This document shows positions 37,794 through 47,704 of a stretch of DNA of 64,000 nt, in pieces. This DNA comes from Paludibacter jiangxiensis. GTDB taxonomy: Bacteria; Bacteroidota; Bacteroidia; Bacteroidales; Paludibacteraceae. The notes beneath the pieces are model-generated. The model ran no database searches. It was not told where the DNA came from and saw only the letters and a program-made list of their open reading frames with translations. The translations under genes and the position numbers were made by a program. Position 1 is the stretch's first letter, and each line of letters begins with the position of its first letter. Location: assembly GCF_001618385.1 (NCBI RefSeq), contig NZ_BDCR01000003.1:744001-808000 (forward strand), in the 5' to 3' direction.

Positions 37794-38324
37794 TTATTTA
37801 CAGTTTAAGATGTTGGCTTTCATTACCTTTTTGGCCACCGAACGAATACCCGGAGAATCTGTATTATCCAGTAATTGTGATACACACAGCTGAAGCTCGG
37901 GAAGCAAGTCAGGCTCCCGCTTACAAACCCGCAGCAGATAATGTATACTCAAAGCCTTTACCGCTATAGCCGAGACTTCGGACAATATCCATTCGAAAGC
38001 TTTATTAATGAGCTCAACAGGCAAGACGACAGGCAATTCAGCTGTTCTCAAAATACTCAACATCAGACGCCGGGTGCCTTCGCGTTTTGTTTCGATGGCA
38101 ATTCCCGTAATTCTGTCCAGCATTTGAGAAGTGAAAAATTCAGGGTATTTTTCAAACAGTTTTTCCAGACACCAGGCCGCATGCCACCCGATTTGCTGAT
38201 TCTCGTGCTCTACGAGACAAATAAGTTCGTGTAATCGCTTAGGGTCAGAAGCCACCACCTCCACCAAAAAGTCAATTTCTTTTCTACGTACCGTTTGGGA
38301 TAAATAAGCCTCACAACTAACCAT
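37794..38324 (-). CDS. HEAT-like helical repeat protein
   Basis: About 176 residues, nearly all alpha-helical with repeated helix pairs (for example HAAWCLEKLFEKYP, AIAVKALSIHYLLRVC, GIRSVAKKVMKAN), as in HEAT/ARM repeat proteins. No catalytic motif is seen. The ATG at 38324 is preferred over a GTG two codons earlier. It sits immediately before uvrA on the same strand, but I know of no functional link. Confidence 0.75.
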   Translation of the reverse strand: MVSCEAYLSQTVRRKEIDFLVEVVASDPKRLHELICLVEHENQQIGWHAAWCLEKLFEKYPEFFTSQMLDRITGIAIETKREGTRRLMLSILRTAELPVVLPVELINKAFEWILSEVSAIAVKALSIHYLLRVCKREPDLLPELQLCVSQLLDNTDSPGIRSVAKKVMKANILNCK

Positions 38325-38400
38325 AAGCACTGTCTATCAAAATATTAAACCGCTGAAAAATTAACGATTACGTTAATCTGTTTTTGGCAAAACCAACCTA

Positions 38401-38408
38401 CAAAAATA
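38401..38408 (-). promoter_or_regulatory. -7 box of the HEAT-uvrA pair
   Basis: TATTTTTG on the minus strand, between mnmD and the HEAT-like gene. Confidence 0.4.
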
Positions 38409-38425
38409 GCAAAAAAGACCCGAAC

Positions 38426-39085
38426 TTATGGCTTCTTTCCACGCAACATCTCATGTTTTCCCGGAGGACCGGGCATACGTTCCACCAGAAATCCTGAAGA
38501 CTGCAACATTCTTCTCACAACACCTTTCGCACAGTAAGTTACAAAAACACCACCGGGATTAAGACTATGAAAAAGACGGTCAAAAATTTCGGGTTTCCAC
38601 AAATCTTCCTGCTTGTTTGGTGCAAACGCATCAAAGTATATCAAATCATATTCATTTTCGGGCATTGGCATGACAGAAAAATCAGCTTCAACCTTTTTCA
38701 AGTCAAACCAGGGAGAGATAGATCTCCACTCATTCCACGGAGCATCATGCAAACCGGCAAAAAGCGAATCTGCATTCAGCATCGCGCCATAGTTGAGCTG
38801 CCCGGCCTGATCCGACGACAGAGGATAAAGTTCGACCGAAGTATAAGCCACCCTGCGTTTTGATTTTTCTGCTTCAATGGCTGTCAAAAGCGCATTCAGT
38901 CCGGTTCCAAAACCCACCTCAAAAATCCGGGGCGACTGAGAGAGACAGGCTTCAAACCCTGCACGAATAAAAACGTGACGGGATTCCTGAACAGCACCGT
39001 GAACAGAATGGTAATGTTCATCCATTTCAGGCAGGTAAAGAGTGTGCGAACCGTCCTCCGTCAGTTGAAATTGAATCTCTTGCAT
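38426..39085 (-). CDS. mnmD: MnmD-like tRNA 2-thiouridine methyltransferase
   Basis: A 219-residue class I methyltransferase. It shows the SAM loop VGFGTGLNALLT near 58 and the MnmC-family acidic motif YFDAFAPNKQEDLWKPEIF near 150. It corresponds to the MnmC(m) half without the FAD oxidase half, the free-standing form called MnmD. It would finish the mnm5s2U modification at the tRNA wobble base. It ends PPGKHEMLRGKK, typical of the family. Confidence 0.88.
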   Translation of the reverse strand: MQEIQFQLTEDGSHTLYLPEMDEHYHSVHGAVQESRHVFIRAGFEACLSQSPRIFEVGFGTGLNALLTAIEAEKSKRRVAYTSVELYPLSSDQAGQLNYGAMLNADSLFAGLHDAPWNEWRSISPWFDLKKVEADFSVMPMPENEYDLIYFDAFAPNKQEDLWKPEIFDRLFHSLNPGGVFVTYCAKGVVRRMLQSSGFLVERMPGPPGKHEMLRGKKP

Positions 39086-39105
39086 AAAAAAGCGAGTTTA
39101 GCTTA

Positions 39106-39113
39106 CAAAATTA
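39106..39113 (-). promoter_or_regulatory. -7 box of mnmD
   Basis: TAATTTTG on the minus strand, 20 bases before the ATG. Confidence 0.45.
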
Positions 39114-39209
39114 ACCATAATAATTCCAAGAAACCGACAGATTAAGGTTGTTAATAATTAGTTCTATATTTTTTTGTCTTCAGGACATAAAACTTGCCCA
39201 TGAAATCAG

Positions 39210-39217
39210 TATCTTTG
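39210..39217 (+). promoter_or_regulatory. -7 box of pyrE
   Basis: TATCTTTG with a leader of about 125 bases before pyrE. No attenuator hairpin is clear. Confidence 0.6.
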
Positions 39218-39347
39218 CACTAGTTTTTGTGAATTGGAACGCAATCGAAACGCACCCCTGACAAACAAAAGCAAAATCACTATTAATCAGGCATTTGAAT
39301 CAAAGATCAATTTCTCTTGATTTCACCATATTACACTTACACTTCTC

Positions 39348-39989
39348 ATGAAACTTTTAGAACAAATTGTTGCAGAAAAACTATTGAAGGTAAAAGCTGT
39401 AAAATTACAGCCGAACAATCCTTTTACGTGGGCCTCGGGCTGGAAGTCGCCTATCTATTGCGACAATCGTAAAACCCTTTCGTATCCGGAAATCAGAAAT
39501 TTCATCAAAATAGAACTGGCACGCTTAGTTTGCGAACATTTTGGCGAAGCTACAGCTATCGCTGGTGTTGCCACAGGAGCTATCGCTCAGGGAGCTATGG
39601 TTGCCGAAGAACTCGGCTTGCCTTTTGTATACGTTCGCTCAAAACCCAAAGATCACGGCCTTGAAAACCTGATTGAAGGTGATTTGCGTCCCGGAAGCAA
39701 AGTGCTTGTTATAGAAGACCTGATTTCCACAGGCGGCAGCAGTCTGAAAGCCGTAGAAGCGATCCGTAACGACGGTAGCGAGGTAATCGGTATGCTGGCG
39801 ATATTTTCATATGGCTTCCCTGTTGCAGAAAAACAATTCAAAGATGCTAACGTTAATTGCATGACATTAAGCAATTACGATGCTATTTTGGATGTAGCTC
39901 TTGCAACCGACTATATTGACGAAGCTGAAATTAAAACACTACAAGAGTGGCGCCATGATCCTGCAAAATGGCAACCCTCTCATAAATAA
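39348..39989 (+). CDS. pyrE: Orotate phosphoribosyltransferase
   Basis: A 213-residue type I PRTase making orotidine monophosphate from orotate and PRPP in pyrimidine synthesis. It has the PRPP loop VLVIEDLISTGGSSLKAVE near 117, the FVYVRSKPKDHG flexible loop and the WASGWKSPIYCDNRK N-terminus. It heads a pyrE-SRPBCC-argH set, with 5 bases to the next gene. Confidence 0.96.
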   Translation: MKLLEQIVAEKLLKVKAVKLQPNNPFTWASGWKSPIYCDNRKTLSYPEIRNFIKIELARLVCEHFGEATAIAGVATGAIAQGAMVAEELGLPFVYVRSKPKDHGLENLIEGDLRPGSKVLVIEDLISTGGSSLKAVEAIRNDGSEVIGMLAIFSYGFPVAEKQFKDANVNCMTLSNYDAILDVALATDYIDEAEIKTLQEWRHDPAKWQPSHK

Positions 39990-39994
39990 TACAG

Positions 39995-40408
39995 ATGGCA
40001 ACATTCGAAAGCACAGTAAAAACCATCACTTCAAACGAAGAACAAGTTTATGGCACTCTGTCCGACCTGAGAAACCTTGAACAATCGAAACACATGGTTC
40101 CGGGAAACACTATTCAAGACATTGAGTTTTACGAAGATAAATGCCATTTCACAGTGAATCCAATCGGAAAAATCGATCTGTCTATTGTCGACAAACAACC
40201 CTACAAGCTAATTAAGCTGGGAGCTGATAATGCACCTATCGATTTCCACGTCAATATTCACCTGAACAAAGCATCAGACAATCAGACCAATCTACATGTC
40301 AATGCTCATGCCGACATTCCGCCGATGGTAAAAATGATGTTTGGCGGACGCATGCAGCAATTCGTCGATCAGTTTGCCGAAGCTTTGGCTGGTATCAATT
40401 ACAAATAA
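39995..40408 (+). CDS. SRPBCC (START-like) family protein
   Basis: A 137-residue helix-grip protein (VYGTLSDLRNLEQSK, CHFTVNPIGKIDLSI, MQQFVDQFAEAL) conserved in Bacteroidota between pyrE and argH. SRPBCC folds bind hydrophobic ligands; no specific function is known for this group and no catalytic residue is evident. Confidence 0.85.
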   Translation: MATFESTVKTITSNEEQVYGTLSDLRNLEQSKHMVPGNTIQDIEFYEDKCHFTVNPIGKIDLSIVDKQPYKLIKLGADNAPIDFHVNIHLNKASDNQTNLHVNAHADIPPMVKMMFGGRMQQFVDQFAEALAGINYK

Positions 40409-40435
40409 CACGCAACAAATTCCGAAAGAAGAATA

Positions 40436-41776
40436 ATGGCTCAGAAACTTTGGGACAAAGGAGTTAAAACCGATCAGGAGATTGAACGGTTTACTATCGG
40501 TCGTGATCAGGAGATGGATCTCTATCTCGCAAAATACGACGTTTTAGGTTCAATGGCTCATATCACGATGCTTGAAAGCATTGGCCTCTTGGAAAAAGAA
40601 GAGCTGCAACAACTTCTGAAGGAATTGAAAAATATTTACGGAATCGTCCAAAAGGGCGATTTCGTAATTGAAGAAGGCATCGAAGACGTACACTCGCAGG
40701 TAGAACTAATGCTAACCCGCGCATTGGGTGAAATGGGGAAAAAGATCCACAGCGGTCGTTCGCGAAACGATCAGGCGCTGCTCGATCTGAAGCTTTTTGC
40801 CCGTGCCGAAATAGCAAAAACAGTCACCAAAGTGTGCGATCTCTTCGACGTACTGATAGCCCAGAGCAACCGCTACAAAAACGTGTTGATGCCGGGCTAC
40901 ACTCACCTGCAAATAGCCATGCCTTCGTCGTTCGGACTATGGTTTGGCGCTTATGCCGAAAGCCTTGCCGACGACCTGCAACTTTTGCTCTCGGCTTACA
41001 AAATCGCCAACCGCAACCCGCTTGGATCGGCCGCCGGATACGGTTCATCGTTTCCGCTCAACCGCCAGATGACTACTGACCTGTTGGGCTTTGACACCAT
41101 GAATTACAACGTGGTGTATGCTCAGATGGGGCGCGGCAAAATGGAGCGGATAGTAACCACCGCACTTGCTTCAGTAGCAGCAACACTATCCAAACTGGCT
41201 TTTGACGCCTGCATGTTCTCGAACCAAAATTTCGGATTCATCAAATTGCCTGATGCTTTCACAACCGGTTCGAGCATTATGCCGCACAAGAAGAATCCGG
41301 ACGTTTTTGAGTTGACACGCGCCAAATGCAATAAAATTCAGGCAATACCCCAGCAAATTACAATGATCGTAAACAACCTGCCATCAGGTTATTTCCGTGA
41401 CTTGCAAATTACCAAGGAGTGTTTCGTTCCTACTTTTGAAGAACTGAACGATTGCCTTGACATGACTACTACGATGATGGACAAAGTCGCCATCAACGAT
41501 CACATCCTCGACGACAATCGCTACGACCTGATTTTCAGCGTAGAGACAGTAAACCAGCTTGCCCGCGAAGGAATGCCATTCCGCGATGCTTACAAAAAAG
41601 TGGGACTAGACATTGAAGCCGGGAATTTTCATCCGGACAAAAACATCCACCACACGCACGAAGGCAGCATAGGAAATCTTTGCAACGACGAAATCACAAC
41701 TTACAAGGACGAAATTGTAGGACAATTCAACTTTGACAAAGTAGAGCTGGCTTACAACAAACTACTGTCTGTCTAA
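40436..41776 (+). CDS. argH: Argininosuccinate lyase
   Basis: A 446-residue fumarase/aspartase-superfamily enzyme giving arginine and fumarate. Signature GSSIMPHKKNPD near 278 with the catalytic Ser, DVHSQVELMLTRALGEMGKK near 85, and HSGRSRNDQ near 104. It is the last arginine step; no other arg gene is nearby. The stop lies 5 bases from the convergent comEC stop. Confidence 0.95.
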   Translation: MAQKLWDKGVKTDQEIERFTIGRDQEMDLYLAKYDVLGSMAHITMLESIGLLEKEELQQLLKELKNIYGIVQKGDFVIEEGIEDVHSQVELMLTRALGEMGKKIHSGRSRNDQALLDLKLFARAEIAKTVTKVCDLFDVLIAQSNRYKNVLMPGYTHLQIAMPSSFGLWFGAYAESLADDLQLLLSAYKIANRNPLGSAAGYGSSFPLNRQMTTDLLGFDTMNYNVVYAQMGRGKMERIVTTALASVAATLSKLAFDACMFSNQNFGFIKLPDAFTTGSSIMPHKKNPDVFELTRAKCNKIQAIPQQITMIVNNLPSGYFRDLQITKECFVPTFEELNDCLDMTTTMMDKVAINDHILDDNRYDLIFSVETVNQLAREGMPFRDAYKKVGLDIEAGNFHPDKNIHHTHEGSIGNLCNDEITTYKDEIVGQFNFDKVELAYNKLLSV

Positions 41777-41780
41777 GAAA

Positions 41781-43823
41781 TCACTCCATCCTCAACCGGC
41801 AAGCACCGGAGATTTTTGTGTCGACAAATGCAATTCCGAGCGAATTGCATTGCTGTTTCAACCGATTACTGTACCATTTTGAAATGGAATTATCGACAAT
41901 GACCTGTTTCGGCTCCACAAACCGCAACAATTTGTCCATGGTAATACGTGTTTTATTGCCGACAATAAGATAATCCACTGGCATTTTAGATTCGGAATAT
42001 TTTCTACGAAACAAGGAATCGTTGGTAATCAGAAAATGCTTGCCGCAAAACGCAACTGCTTTTTGATTGCAAAATCGCTGCGCATCAATTCCTTGCTTTA
42101 TGCGATAACCTGATGATAGCTGCTTCAGTTTTAACGAGTCGGACGAAACCGCAAAACTTTGGTTTCCTGTCGTAAATTGAACATGCGTATTTTTACTGTC
42201 AGCCCAAACCACGACCTCTTTTTCGTTCATCGACTGGAAATTACGAGCCAGATCATCCACCAAAAACAGCATCACACAGACCAAAGCAAGCTGCAACAGC
42301 AGATATTTCCGGGTAGCAAAATAGCCTGCCGCAAACAAAATAGCGAGCGAACAAACCCACAATTGCCATTGATCAATCCACAAATTATAGGCCGCCAAGG
42401 GCAAATGTTCGATCCACCGGATAGCGCCATTCATTCCGATCAACATCCATTTCAAAGCGAGCGCCACCCAACCGGCAATTACAGGAAACGGAGCCACCAA
42501 CAGCAACGCCATTGCCGCATACATGATAAATCCCGAAAGTGGCACCACCACCATATTGCTCAACCAGAAGAAGTTGGAAAACCGATGAAAGTAAAACACG
42601 CCCAAAGCCGCTGTGCCGAGCTGTGCCGCCATCGACACACAGGTCAATTCCCATAACCATTTCAAGGGTTTGAATTTGACATCGATCAGCTTTTTGAATT
42701 TCGGTTCAAAATAGACAATACTCAACACCGCCATATAGCTCAATTGAAACCCGACATCAAAAAGATAACACGGATCGTAGAGCAACATAACGAAAGCCGA
42801 GAAGAAGATAGTATTGTAGATTTGCGGCTTGCGCGAAACCACGTAGCCCAAAGCAATTAAAGAAAACATCAGAGCCGAACGAACCACAGCAGGCGCAAGA
42901 CCGGTCAGGATGGCAAAAGCCCACAACAGCACAATGACAATAAGATGCTTGACGACAAACGACCACCGACGTTTATCCATAAAACCGAGCAGGAAATAGA
43001 ACACCGCACAAACAATCGCGACATGCAGTCCGGAAACCGACAATACATGCATCGCTCCGGTAATGCTATAACTATCAAGCAACTCTCGGGTCAAAGCATC
43101 GTTATAACCCAACATCAGAGCGCCCACAACAGCAAACTCATCACCTTCAATATGATAACGTTTGTAAACTTCAAGCAATTTCTGCCGGAGATGAGAGGAT
43201 ATAGCTTTTAAAGAAAATGCAGACGAATGCCCAATTTTTCGATAACTTCCGCGAAAAGCGAAAGCTGTAGCTGAGACACCGTGCATTTGAAGATAACGAC
43301 CAAATTGAAACTCTTCCGGATTCCCATTCCCTTTTGGTATGGAAAAAGTAGTATAAACCATCAGGCGATCACCAAAATCGAACCGGGATCCGGATGTATC
43401 TTTCGGGAGATATAGCAATGCAACCTTGTCTACGTTAACAACCTCATTTGCTTTCAGACTGCGAACGATATTCACTTTGTACAACGTCGATTTTGCTTTT
43501 TCGATAGGAGCCTCTTTTACTTCGACTTCAAACACACCCTTAATCCCGTCCAATGGAAAGCGGATCTTCGTTTGCGATTGTTGAAACGACCATGCTCCCA
43601 AAACATAGAACGCAAAGAAAACTCCGCTACCAAACAACCACCGGAACCGAAACTGAAGAGATACATTTTTAATTGTTGAGGAAACAACTAACGCAGCAAC
43701 AGCAAGACTTAACAACAAAACATAGAGCCACACGGGAATTTCGCACATACTTCCCGTAAAGATTCCGGCAGCCAATGCAAGAAACAAACGAAAAAAGGGA
43801 ATCCTGTGTGCAAATCGGGTCAT
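41781..43823 (-). CDS. comEC: ComEC/Rec2-family DNA uptake channel protein
   Basis: A 680-residue polytopic membrane protein: an N-terminal DUF4131/OB-like region (about 50-170) and the competence domain (about 210-490; SVSGLHVAIVCAV, GLAPAVVRSALMF, GFQLSYMAVLSI). The C-terminal 180 residues lack the HxHxDH metal site of the metallo-beta-lactamase domain in Bacillus ComEC, as is common in Bacteroidota. In competent bacteria it carries single-stranded DNA across the inner membrane. It overlaps the rhomboid gene by 4 bases. Confidence 0.88.
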   Translation of the reverse strand: MTRFAHRIPFFRLFLALAAGIFTGSMCEIPVWLYVLLLSLAVAALVVSSTIKNVSLQFRFRWLFGSGVFFAFYVLGAWSFQQSQTKIRFPLDGIKGVFEVEVKEAPIEKAKSTLYKVNIVRSLKANEVVNVDKVALLYLPKDTSGSRFDFGDRLMVYTTFSIPKGNGNPEEFQFGRYLQMHGVSATAFAFRGSYRKIGHSSAFSLKAISSHLRQKLLEVYKRYHIEGDEFAVVGALMLGYNDALTRELLDSYSITGAMHVLSVSGLHVAIVCAVFYFLLGFMDKRRWSFVVKHLIVIVLLWAFAILTGLAPAVVRSALMFSLIALGYVVSRKPQIYNTIFFSAFVMLLYDPCYLFDVGFQLSYMAVLSIVYFEPKFKKLIDVKFKPLKWLWELTCVSMAAQLGTAALGVFYFHRFSNFFWLSNMVVVPLSGFIMYAAMALLLVAPFPVIAGWVALALKWMLIGMNGAIRWIEHLPLAAYNLWIDQWQLWVCSLAILFAAGYFATRKYLLLQLALVCVMLFLVDDLARNFQSMNEKEVVVWADSKNTHVQFTTGNQSFAVSSDSLKLKQLSSGYRIKQGIDAQRFCNQKAVAFCGKHFLITNDSLFRRKYSESKMPVDYLIVGNKTRITMDKLLRFVEPKQVIVDNSISKWYSNRLKQQCNSLGIAFVDTKISGACRLRME

Positions 43824-44527
43824 TGGTTGTCGGTTTGATTATTTTCTTCTTTTTCTATCAACTCTCCCTCTTTTTCGTATTTCATCGCTATTTCCTCCAA
43901 TTCGTCATTATCTGAATCCTCTTCCGAATCACTTTCCTGCGGTTGCCATCCGGTTTTACGGAAAACAAACGCGAGTATCGATCCGGAAACAGCGCCCGAC
44001 AAATGTCCTTCCCACGAAATGGATTCGTTGGGCAAAAAAGGCAGCATGTCCCACACCATACTTCCGTACCAGAAGACCACGGCGAGGGAAATAGCCAGCA
44101 AAGAGATATTGCGCATCAGCAAACCTCCCCAAAAGATAAAAAACGCCAGCCCGTAAATAATACCACTCGCTCCGATGTGAATACTATCGCGACCGATAAT
44201 CCACAATAAAATTCCCGTCATCGGCCATAATAACAAAAGCACTTTGCCAGCTACATCACGATAGAAATAATACAAAGCAGTGGACAAAATCAGAAAAGTT
44301 GAAACATTATTGAAGAGATGAGACAGGCCTGCATGAGCAAAAGGGTGTAATAAAATTCCCTTTAATCCGGAGACCGTTCTGGGAACAACACCCCACGCCT
44401 CGACGTCCCACTGAAGCCCCCACTGAACGATATAAATCAGGACAAGCAGCAATGAAAGCAGGATCGGGATGATCAATGCATGCAAAAAGCGGCGGCGTTC
44501 CTGTGACATATTGGGATAGAACAACAT
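43820..44527 (-). CDS. Rhomboid-family intramembrane serine protease
   Basis: A 235-residue protein with six or so membrane helices. The catalytic dyad is visible: Ser121 in HIGASGIIYG and His175 in SWEGHLSGAV; HPFAHAGLSHLFNN holds conserved loop residues. The C-terminal 40 residues are a highly acidic cytosolic tail. The start may instead be the ATG six codons later. It is upstream of and overlaps comEC; no functional tie is known. Confidence 0.9.
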   Translation of the reverse strand: MLFYPNMSQERRRFLHALIIPILLSLLLVLIYIVQWGLQWDVEAWGVVPRTVSGLKGILLHPFAHAGLSHLFNNVSTFLILSTALYYFYRDVAGKVLLLLWPMTGILLWIIGRDSIHIGASGIIYGLAFFIFWGGLLMRNISLLAISLAVVFWYGSMVWDMLPFLPNESISWEGHLSGAVSGSILAFVFRKTGWQPQESDSEEDSDNDELEEIAMKYEKEGELIEKEENNQTDNQ

Positions 44528-44546
44528 ACTTCAATATTTTATATAC

Positions 44547-44554
44547 AAATATAA
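44547..44554 (-). promoter_or_regulatory. -7 box of the rhomboid-comEC pair
   Basis: TATATTTG on the minus strand, 20 bases before the first ATG. Confidence 0.5.
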
Positions 44555-44625
44555 ATTCTTTAAAACATTACTCCAAATGTTCACAAAAATATATTGCGTT
44601 CATATGTCGTTCTAAAAAAATCATC

Positions 44626-44633
44626 TATCTTTG
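44626..44633 (+). promoter_or_regulatory. -7 box of recA
   Basis: TATCTTTG with a leader of about 120 bases. No LexA-like palindrome is recognised. Confidence 0.6.
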
Positions 44634-44758
44634 AACTACAAATTGGTATATTGTGCTTCATCCCGAACGATGTGGCAATTAACATCAACAAACTCAGCTA
44701 CAGTCAGGATGATAGACATTTTCATCAGAACAAACAAATAAATTAATAGCAAACATTT

Positions 44759-45775
44759 ATGTCAGAACAGACCCTCAAACAACCCTCCATTGAGAAATTG
44801 AAAGCCCTTCAATTAGCCATGGATAAAATTGAAAAAGATCATGGCAAAGGCACCATTATGAAAATGGGCGATACCAAAGTGGAAGAAGTTCCTGTAATTT
44901 CTACCGGCTCCATCGGTTTGAACAATGCTCTGGGTGTGGGAGGTTTCCCCCGTGGACGTGTCATCGAGATTTACGGTCCCGAATCATCCGGTAAAACCAC
45001 ATTGGCAATTCACGCCATTGCCGAGACTCAAAAAGCCGGCGGCATTGCAGCAATCATCGACGCCGAACACGCTTTCGACCGTTTTTATGCCGAAAAACTT
45101 GGAGTGGATATCGACAACCTGCTTATTTCTCAACCTGACAGCGGAGAACAAGCTTTGGAAGTTGCCGACCAACTGATCCGTTCATCTGCCATTGACCTGG
45201 TTGTTATCGACTCAGTGGCCGCACTGACTCCGAAAGCCGAATTGGAAGGCGATATGGGCGATTCCAAGATGGGTCTTCAGGCTCGCCTGATGTCGCAGGC
45301 TTTGCGTAAACTCACTGCAAATATCAACAAAACAAATACCTGCTGTATTTTCATCAACCAGTTACGCGAAAAAATCGGTGTGATGTTTGGCAATCCCGAA
45401 ACTACCACCGGTGGTAACGCCCTCAAATTCTATGCTTCGGTTCGTTTAGACATCCGTCGCATCGGACAAATAAAAGATGGAGAAGAGGTGATCGGTAACC
45501 AGACCCGTGTAAAAGTAGTAAAAAACAAGGTGGCACCTCCTTTCCGCAAAGCCGAATTCGACATCATGTTCGGTGAAGGTATTTCACGCAACGGTGAAAT
45601 CGTTGACCTTGGAGTCGAATATGGCATTGTTAAAAAGAGCGGTTCATGGTACAGCTATGGTGACACCAAAATAGGCCAGGGACGCGATGCTGCCAAAAAT
45701 GTCATCAAAGACAATCCTGAACTGGCCGCCGAACTGGATGCAAAAATCACAGAAGCTTTGAAACAATCCAAATAA
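44759..45775 (+). CDS. recA: Recombinase A
   Basis: A 338-residue strand-exchange ATPase. It has Walker [10 protein letters not shown] near 77, [19 protein letters not shown] near 149, and [22 protein letters not shown] near 200 (loop L2). It drives homologous repair and LexA-type responses. The polyamine gene follows after 16 bases. Confidence 0.98.
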   Translation: MSEQTLKQPSIEKLKALQLAMDKIEKDHGKGTIMKMGDTKVEEVPVISTGSIGLNNALGVGGFPRGRVIEIYGPESSGKTTLAIHAIAETQKAGGIAAIIDAEHAFDRFYAEKLGVDIDNLLISQPDSGEQALEVADQLIRSSAIDLVVIDSVAALTPKAELEGDMGDSKMGLQARLMSQALRKLTANINKTNTCCIFINQLREKIGVMFGNPETTTGGNALKFYASVRLDIRRIGQIKDGEEVIGNQTRVKVVKNKVAPPFRKAEFDIMFGEGISRNGEIVDLGVEYGIVKKSGSWYSYGDTKIGQGRDAAKNVIKDNPELAAELDAKITEALKQSK

Positions 45776-45791
45776 GAACAGAAAATAGAAA

Positions 45792-46994
45792 ATGGGAAAA
45801 GTATTGATTATTGGCGCAGGCGGTGTGGGCACCGTCGTTGTGCACAAAGTGGCTCAAAACCACGCGGTATTTACCGAAATCATGCTGGCAAGCCGCACTA
45901 AATCGAAGTGCGACGTTATTGCCGCCGATGTAAAACAACGTTACGGCGTGAATGTAGCTACTGCTCAGGTAGACGCCGACAATGTAAACGAACTGATTGC
46001 TCTTTTCAACGATTATAAACCGGAACTGGTTATCAACGTGGCGCTGCCGTATCAGGATCTGACCATCATGGATGCCTGTCTGGCTACCGGAGTAAACTAC
46101 TTAGACACGGCCAACTACGAGCCAAAAGACGAGGCTCACTTCGAATACAGCTGGCAGTGGGCTTATCAGCAACGTTTCAAGGATGCCGGTCTGACCGCCA
46201 TTCTGGGTTGCGGCTTCGATCCGGGCGTAACAAGTGTATTTACCGCATATGCCGCCAAACATCATTTCGATGAGATCCATTATCTGGACATCGTTGACTG
46301 TAATGCCGGCGACCACGGAAAAGCATTTGCCACCAACTTCAACCCGGAAATCAACATCCGCGAAGTAACCCAAAAAGGCAAATACTGGGAAAACGGACAG
46401 TGGGTTGAAACAGAACCACACGAAATTCACAAACCATTGAACTATCCGGAAATAGGCCCGAAAGAGTCGTACGTGATCTACCACGAAGAGCTGGAATCGT
46501 TGGTTAAAAACTTCCCGACACTAAAACGCGCCCGCTTTTGGATGACTTTCGGACAGGAATACCTCACACACCTGCGCGTAATCCAAAACATCGGGATGGC
46601 TCGCATCGACGAGGTGGAATACAACGGCGTAAAAATTGTGCCAATCCAGTTCCTGAAAGCCGTACTGCCCAACCCGGGCGATCTGGGAGAAAACTATACC
46701 GGCTGGACTTCCATCGGATGCCGCATCTCGGGTATCAAGGATGGCAAACCGAAGACTTACTACATTTACAACAACTGTAGTCACGAGGCAGCCTTCACAG
46801 AAACCGGAACTCAAGGAGTAAGCTACACCACCGGTGTACCGGCTACTATCGGCGCATTGATGTTCATGACCGGACAATGGCGTCAACCGGGCGTATTCAA
46901 CGTGGAAGAGTTCAATCCCGATCCTTTCCTCGAACAGCTCGGCAAACAGGGTCTTCCTTGGGTAGAGCTGACTGACATCGATCTGGAACTGTAA
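45792..46994 (+). CDS. Carboxynorspermidine/carboxyspermidine dehydrogenase
   Basis: A 400-residue saccharopine-dehydrogenase-fold enzyme. The N-terminal Rossmann motif VLIIGAGGVGTVVVHK binds NADPH; NVALPYQDLTIMDACLATGVNYLDTANYE is typical of the family. It condenses aspartate semialdehyde with a diamine to carboxy(nor)spermidine. nspC, the decarboxylase of the same route, lies 0.7 kb downstream, supporting this call over lysine catabolism. Confidence 0.92.
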   Translation: MGKVLIIGAGGVGTVVVHKVAQNHAVFTEIMLASRTKSKCDVIAADVKQRYGVNVATAQVDADNVNELIALFNDYKPELVINVALPYQDLTIMDACLATGVNYLDTANYEPKDEAHFEYSWQWAYQQRFKDAGLTAILGCGFDPGVTSVFTAYAAKHHFDEIHYLDIVDCNAGDHGKAFATNFNPEINIREVTQKGKYWENGQWVETEPHEIHKPLNYPEIGPKESYVIYHEELESLVKNFPTLKRARFWMTFGQEYLTHLRVIQNIGMARIDEVEYNGVKIVPIQFLKAVLPNPGDLGENYTGWTSIGCRISGIKDGKPKTYYIYNNCSHEAAFTETGTQGVSYTTGVPATIGALMFMTGQWRQPGVFNVEEFNPDPFLEQLGKQGLPWVELTDIDLEL

Positions 46995-47009
46995 TTTTTC
47001 AGCTCAACA

Positions 47010-47060
47010 CAAAGACACTAAAACTCTAAGTTCTCTTCGGGTTTTGGTGTCTTTGTTTTT
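47010..47060 (+). terminator. Hairpin terminator after the dehydrogenase
   Basis: Arms CAAAGACACTAAAAC (47010-47024) and GTTTTGGTGTCTTTG (47041-47055), one wobble pair, then a T run. The sequence type (CAAAGAC...) recurs at 47492. Confidence 0.8.
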
Positions 47061-47072
47061 AAATACGATGAC

Positions 47073-47474
47073 ATGAAACGCTATTTTTTCCTATCAATTC
47101 TCATTCTATCTGCATTTTGTGCTTCTGCTAAAAACCCAAAGAAACAGATTGCTGCCTCGGACACCACAGTTTATACAGTCGTAGACAAAATGCCGGAGTT
47201 CCCGGGAGGGAAAGAGGCTATGATGAAGTTTATCGATCTAAACAAACAATATCCAAATTGTGAGGATGATTTTCAGGCTCGAATTATTGTGAAATGTATT
47301 GTAGAAATGGACGGATCTTTGTCCCAGATTATAATTGCAAGGAGCGTTGCTCCTCTTATAGACAAAGAAGCTTTAAAAGTGGTTCGAAAAATGCCCAAAT
47401 GGATTCCGGGAAGATTGAAAGGAAAAATTGTAAGAGTTTGGGTAACTATTCCGGTTGAATATCGGTTATATTGA
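47073..47474 (+). CDS. TonB C-terminal-domain-like exported protein
   Basis: A 133-residue protein with a signal peptide (MKRYFFLSILILSAFCASA). The core VDKMPEFPGGKEAMMKFI...ARIIVKCIVEMDGSLSQ...ALKVVRKMPKWIPG is the C-terminal domain of energy-transducer TonB proteins, but there is no N-terminal membrane anchor or Pro-rich spacer. Bacteroidota have many such short TonB-like domains of unknown role. It sits between two related hairpins, splitting the polyamine genes. Confidence 0.82.
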   Translation: MKRYFFLSILILSAFCASAKNPKKQIAASDTTVYTVVDKMPEFPGGKEAMMKFIDLNKQYPNCEDDFQARIIVKCIVEMDGSLSQIIIARSVAPLIDKEALKVVRKMPKWIPGRLKGKIVRVWVTIPVEYRLY

Positions 47475-47491
47475 GTTCTTTCAAGACAAAG

Positions 47492-47547
47492 ACACAAAGA
47501 CCCTAAGGCGCAAAGAAGATTTTTTGAGTCTTAGGGTCTTTGTGTTT
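47492..47547. terminator. Hairpin terminator after the TonB-like gene
   Basis: A perfect 16-bp stem ACACAAAGACCCTAAG (47492-47507) / CTTAGGGTCTTTGTGT (47530-47545), T-rich after. Related in sequence to the hairpin at 47010-47060. Confidence 0.8.
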
Positions 47548-47664
47548 ATTTATAGCGTAATATTTGGAATTGTATTCCAAATATCGGCGTAAATTTTGGA
47601 ATTCACATTCCCAAGAGTGCATTCTATTCTCATTTAACCCACTCTCCTTCACAATATAATTCAC

Positions 47665-47672
47665 TATCTTTG
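47665..47672 (+). promoter_or_regulatory. -7 box of nspC
   Basis: TATCTTTG, 33 bases before the ATG. Confidence 0.6.
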
Positions 47673-47704
47673 CAGCCCGAATAAAACAACTATCAATCAG
47701 CAAA

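Noticed and set aside
47503-47703. 66-residue minus-strand frame between the TonB-like gene and nspC
   Set aside because: It overlaps the terminator hairpin and the nspC promoter and has no recognisable protein character.
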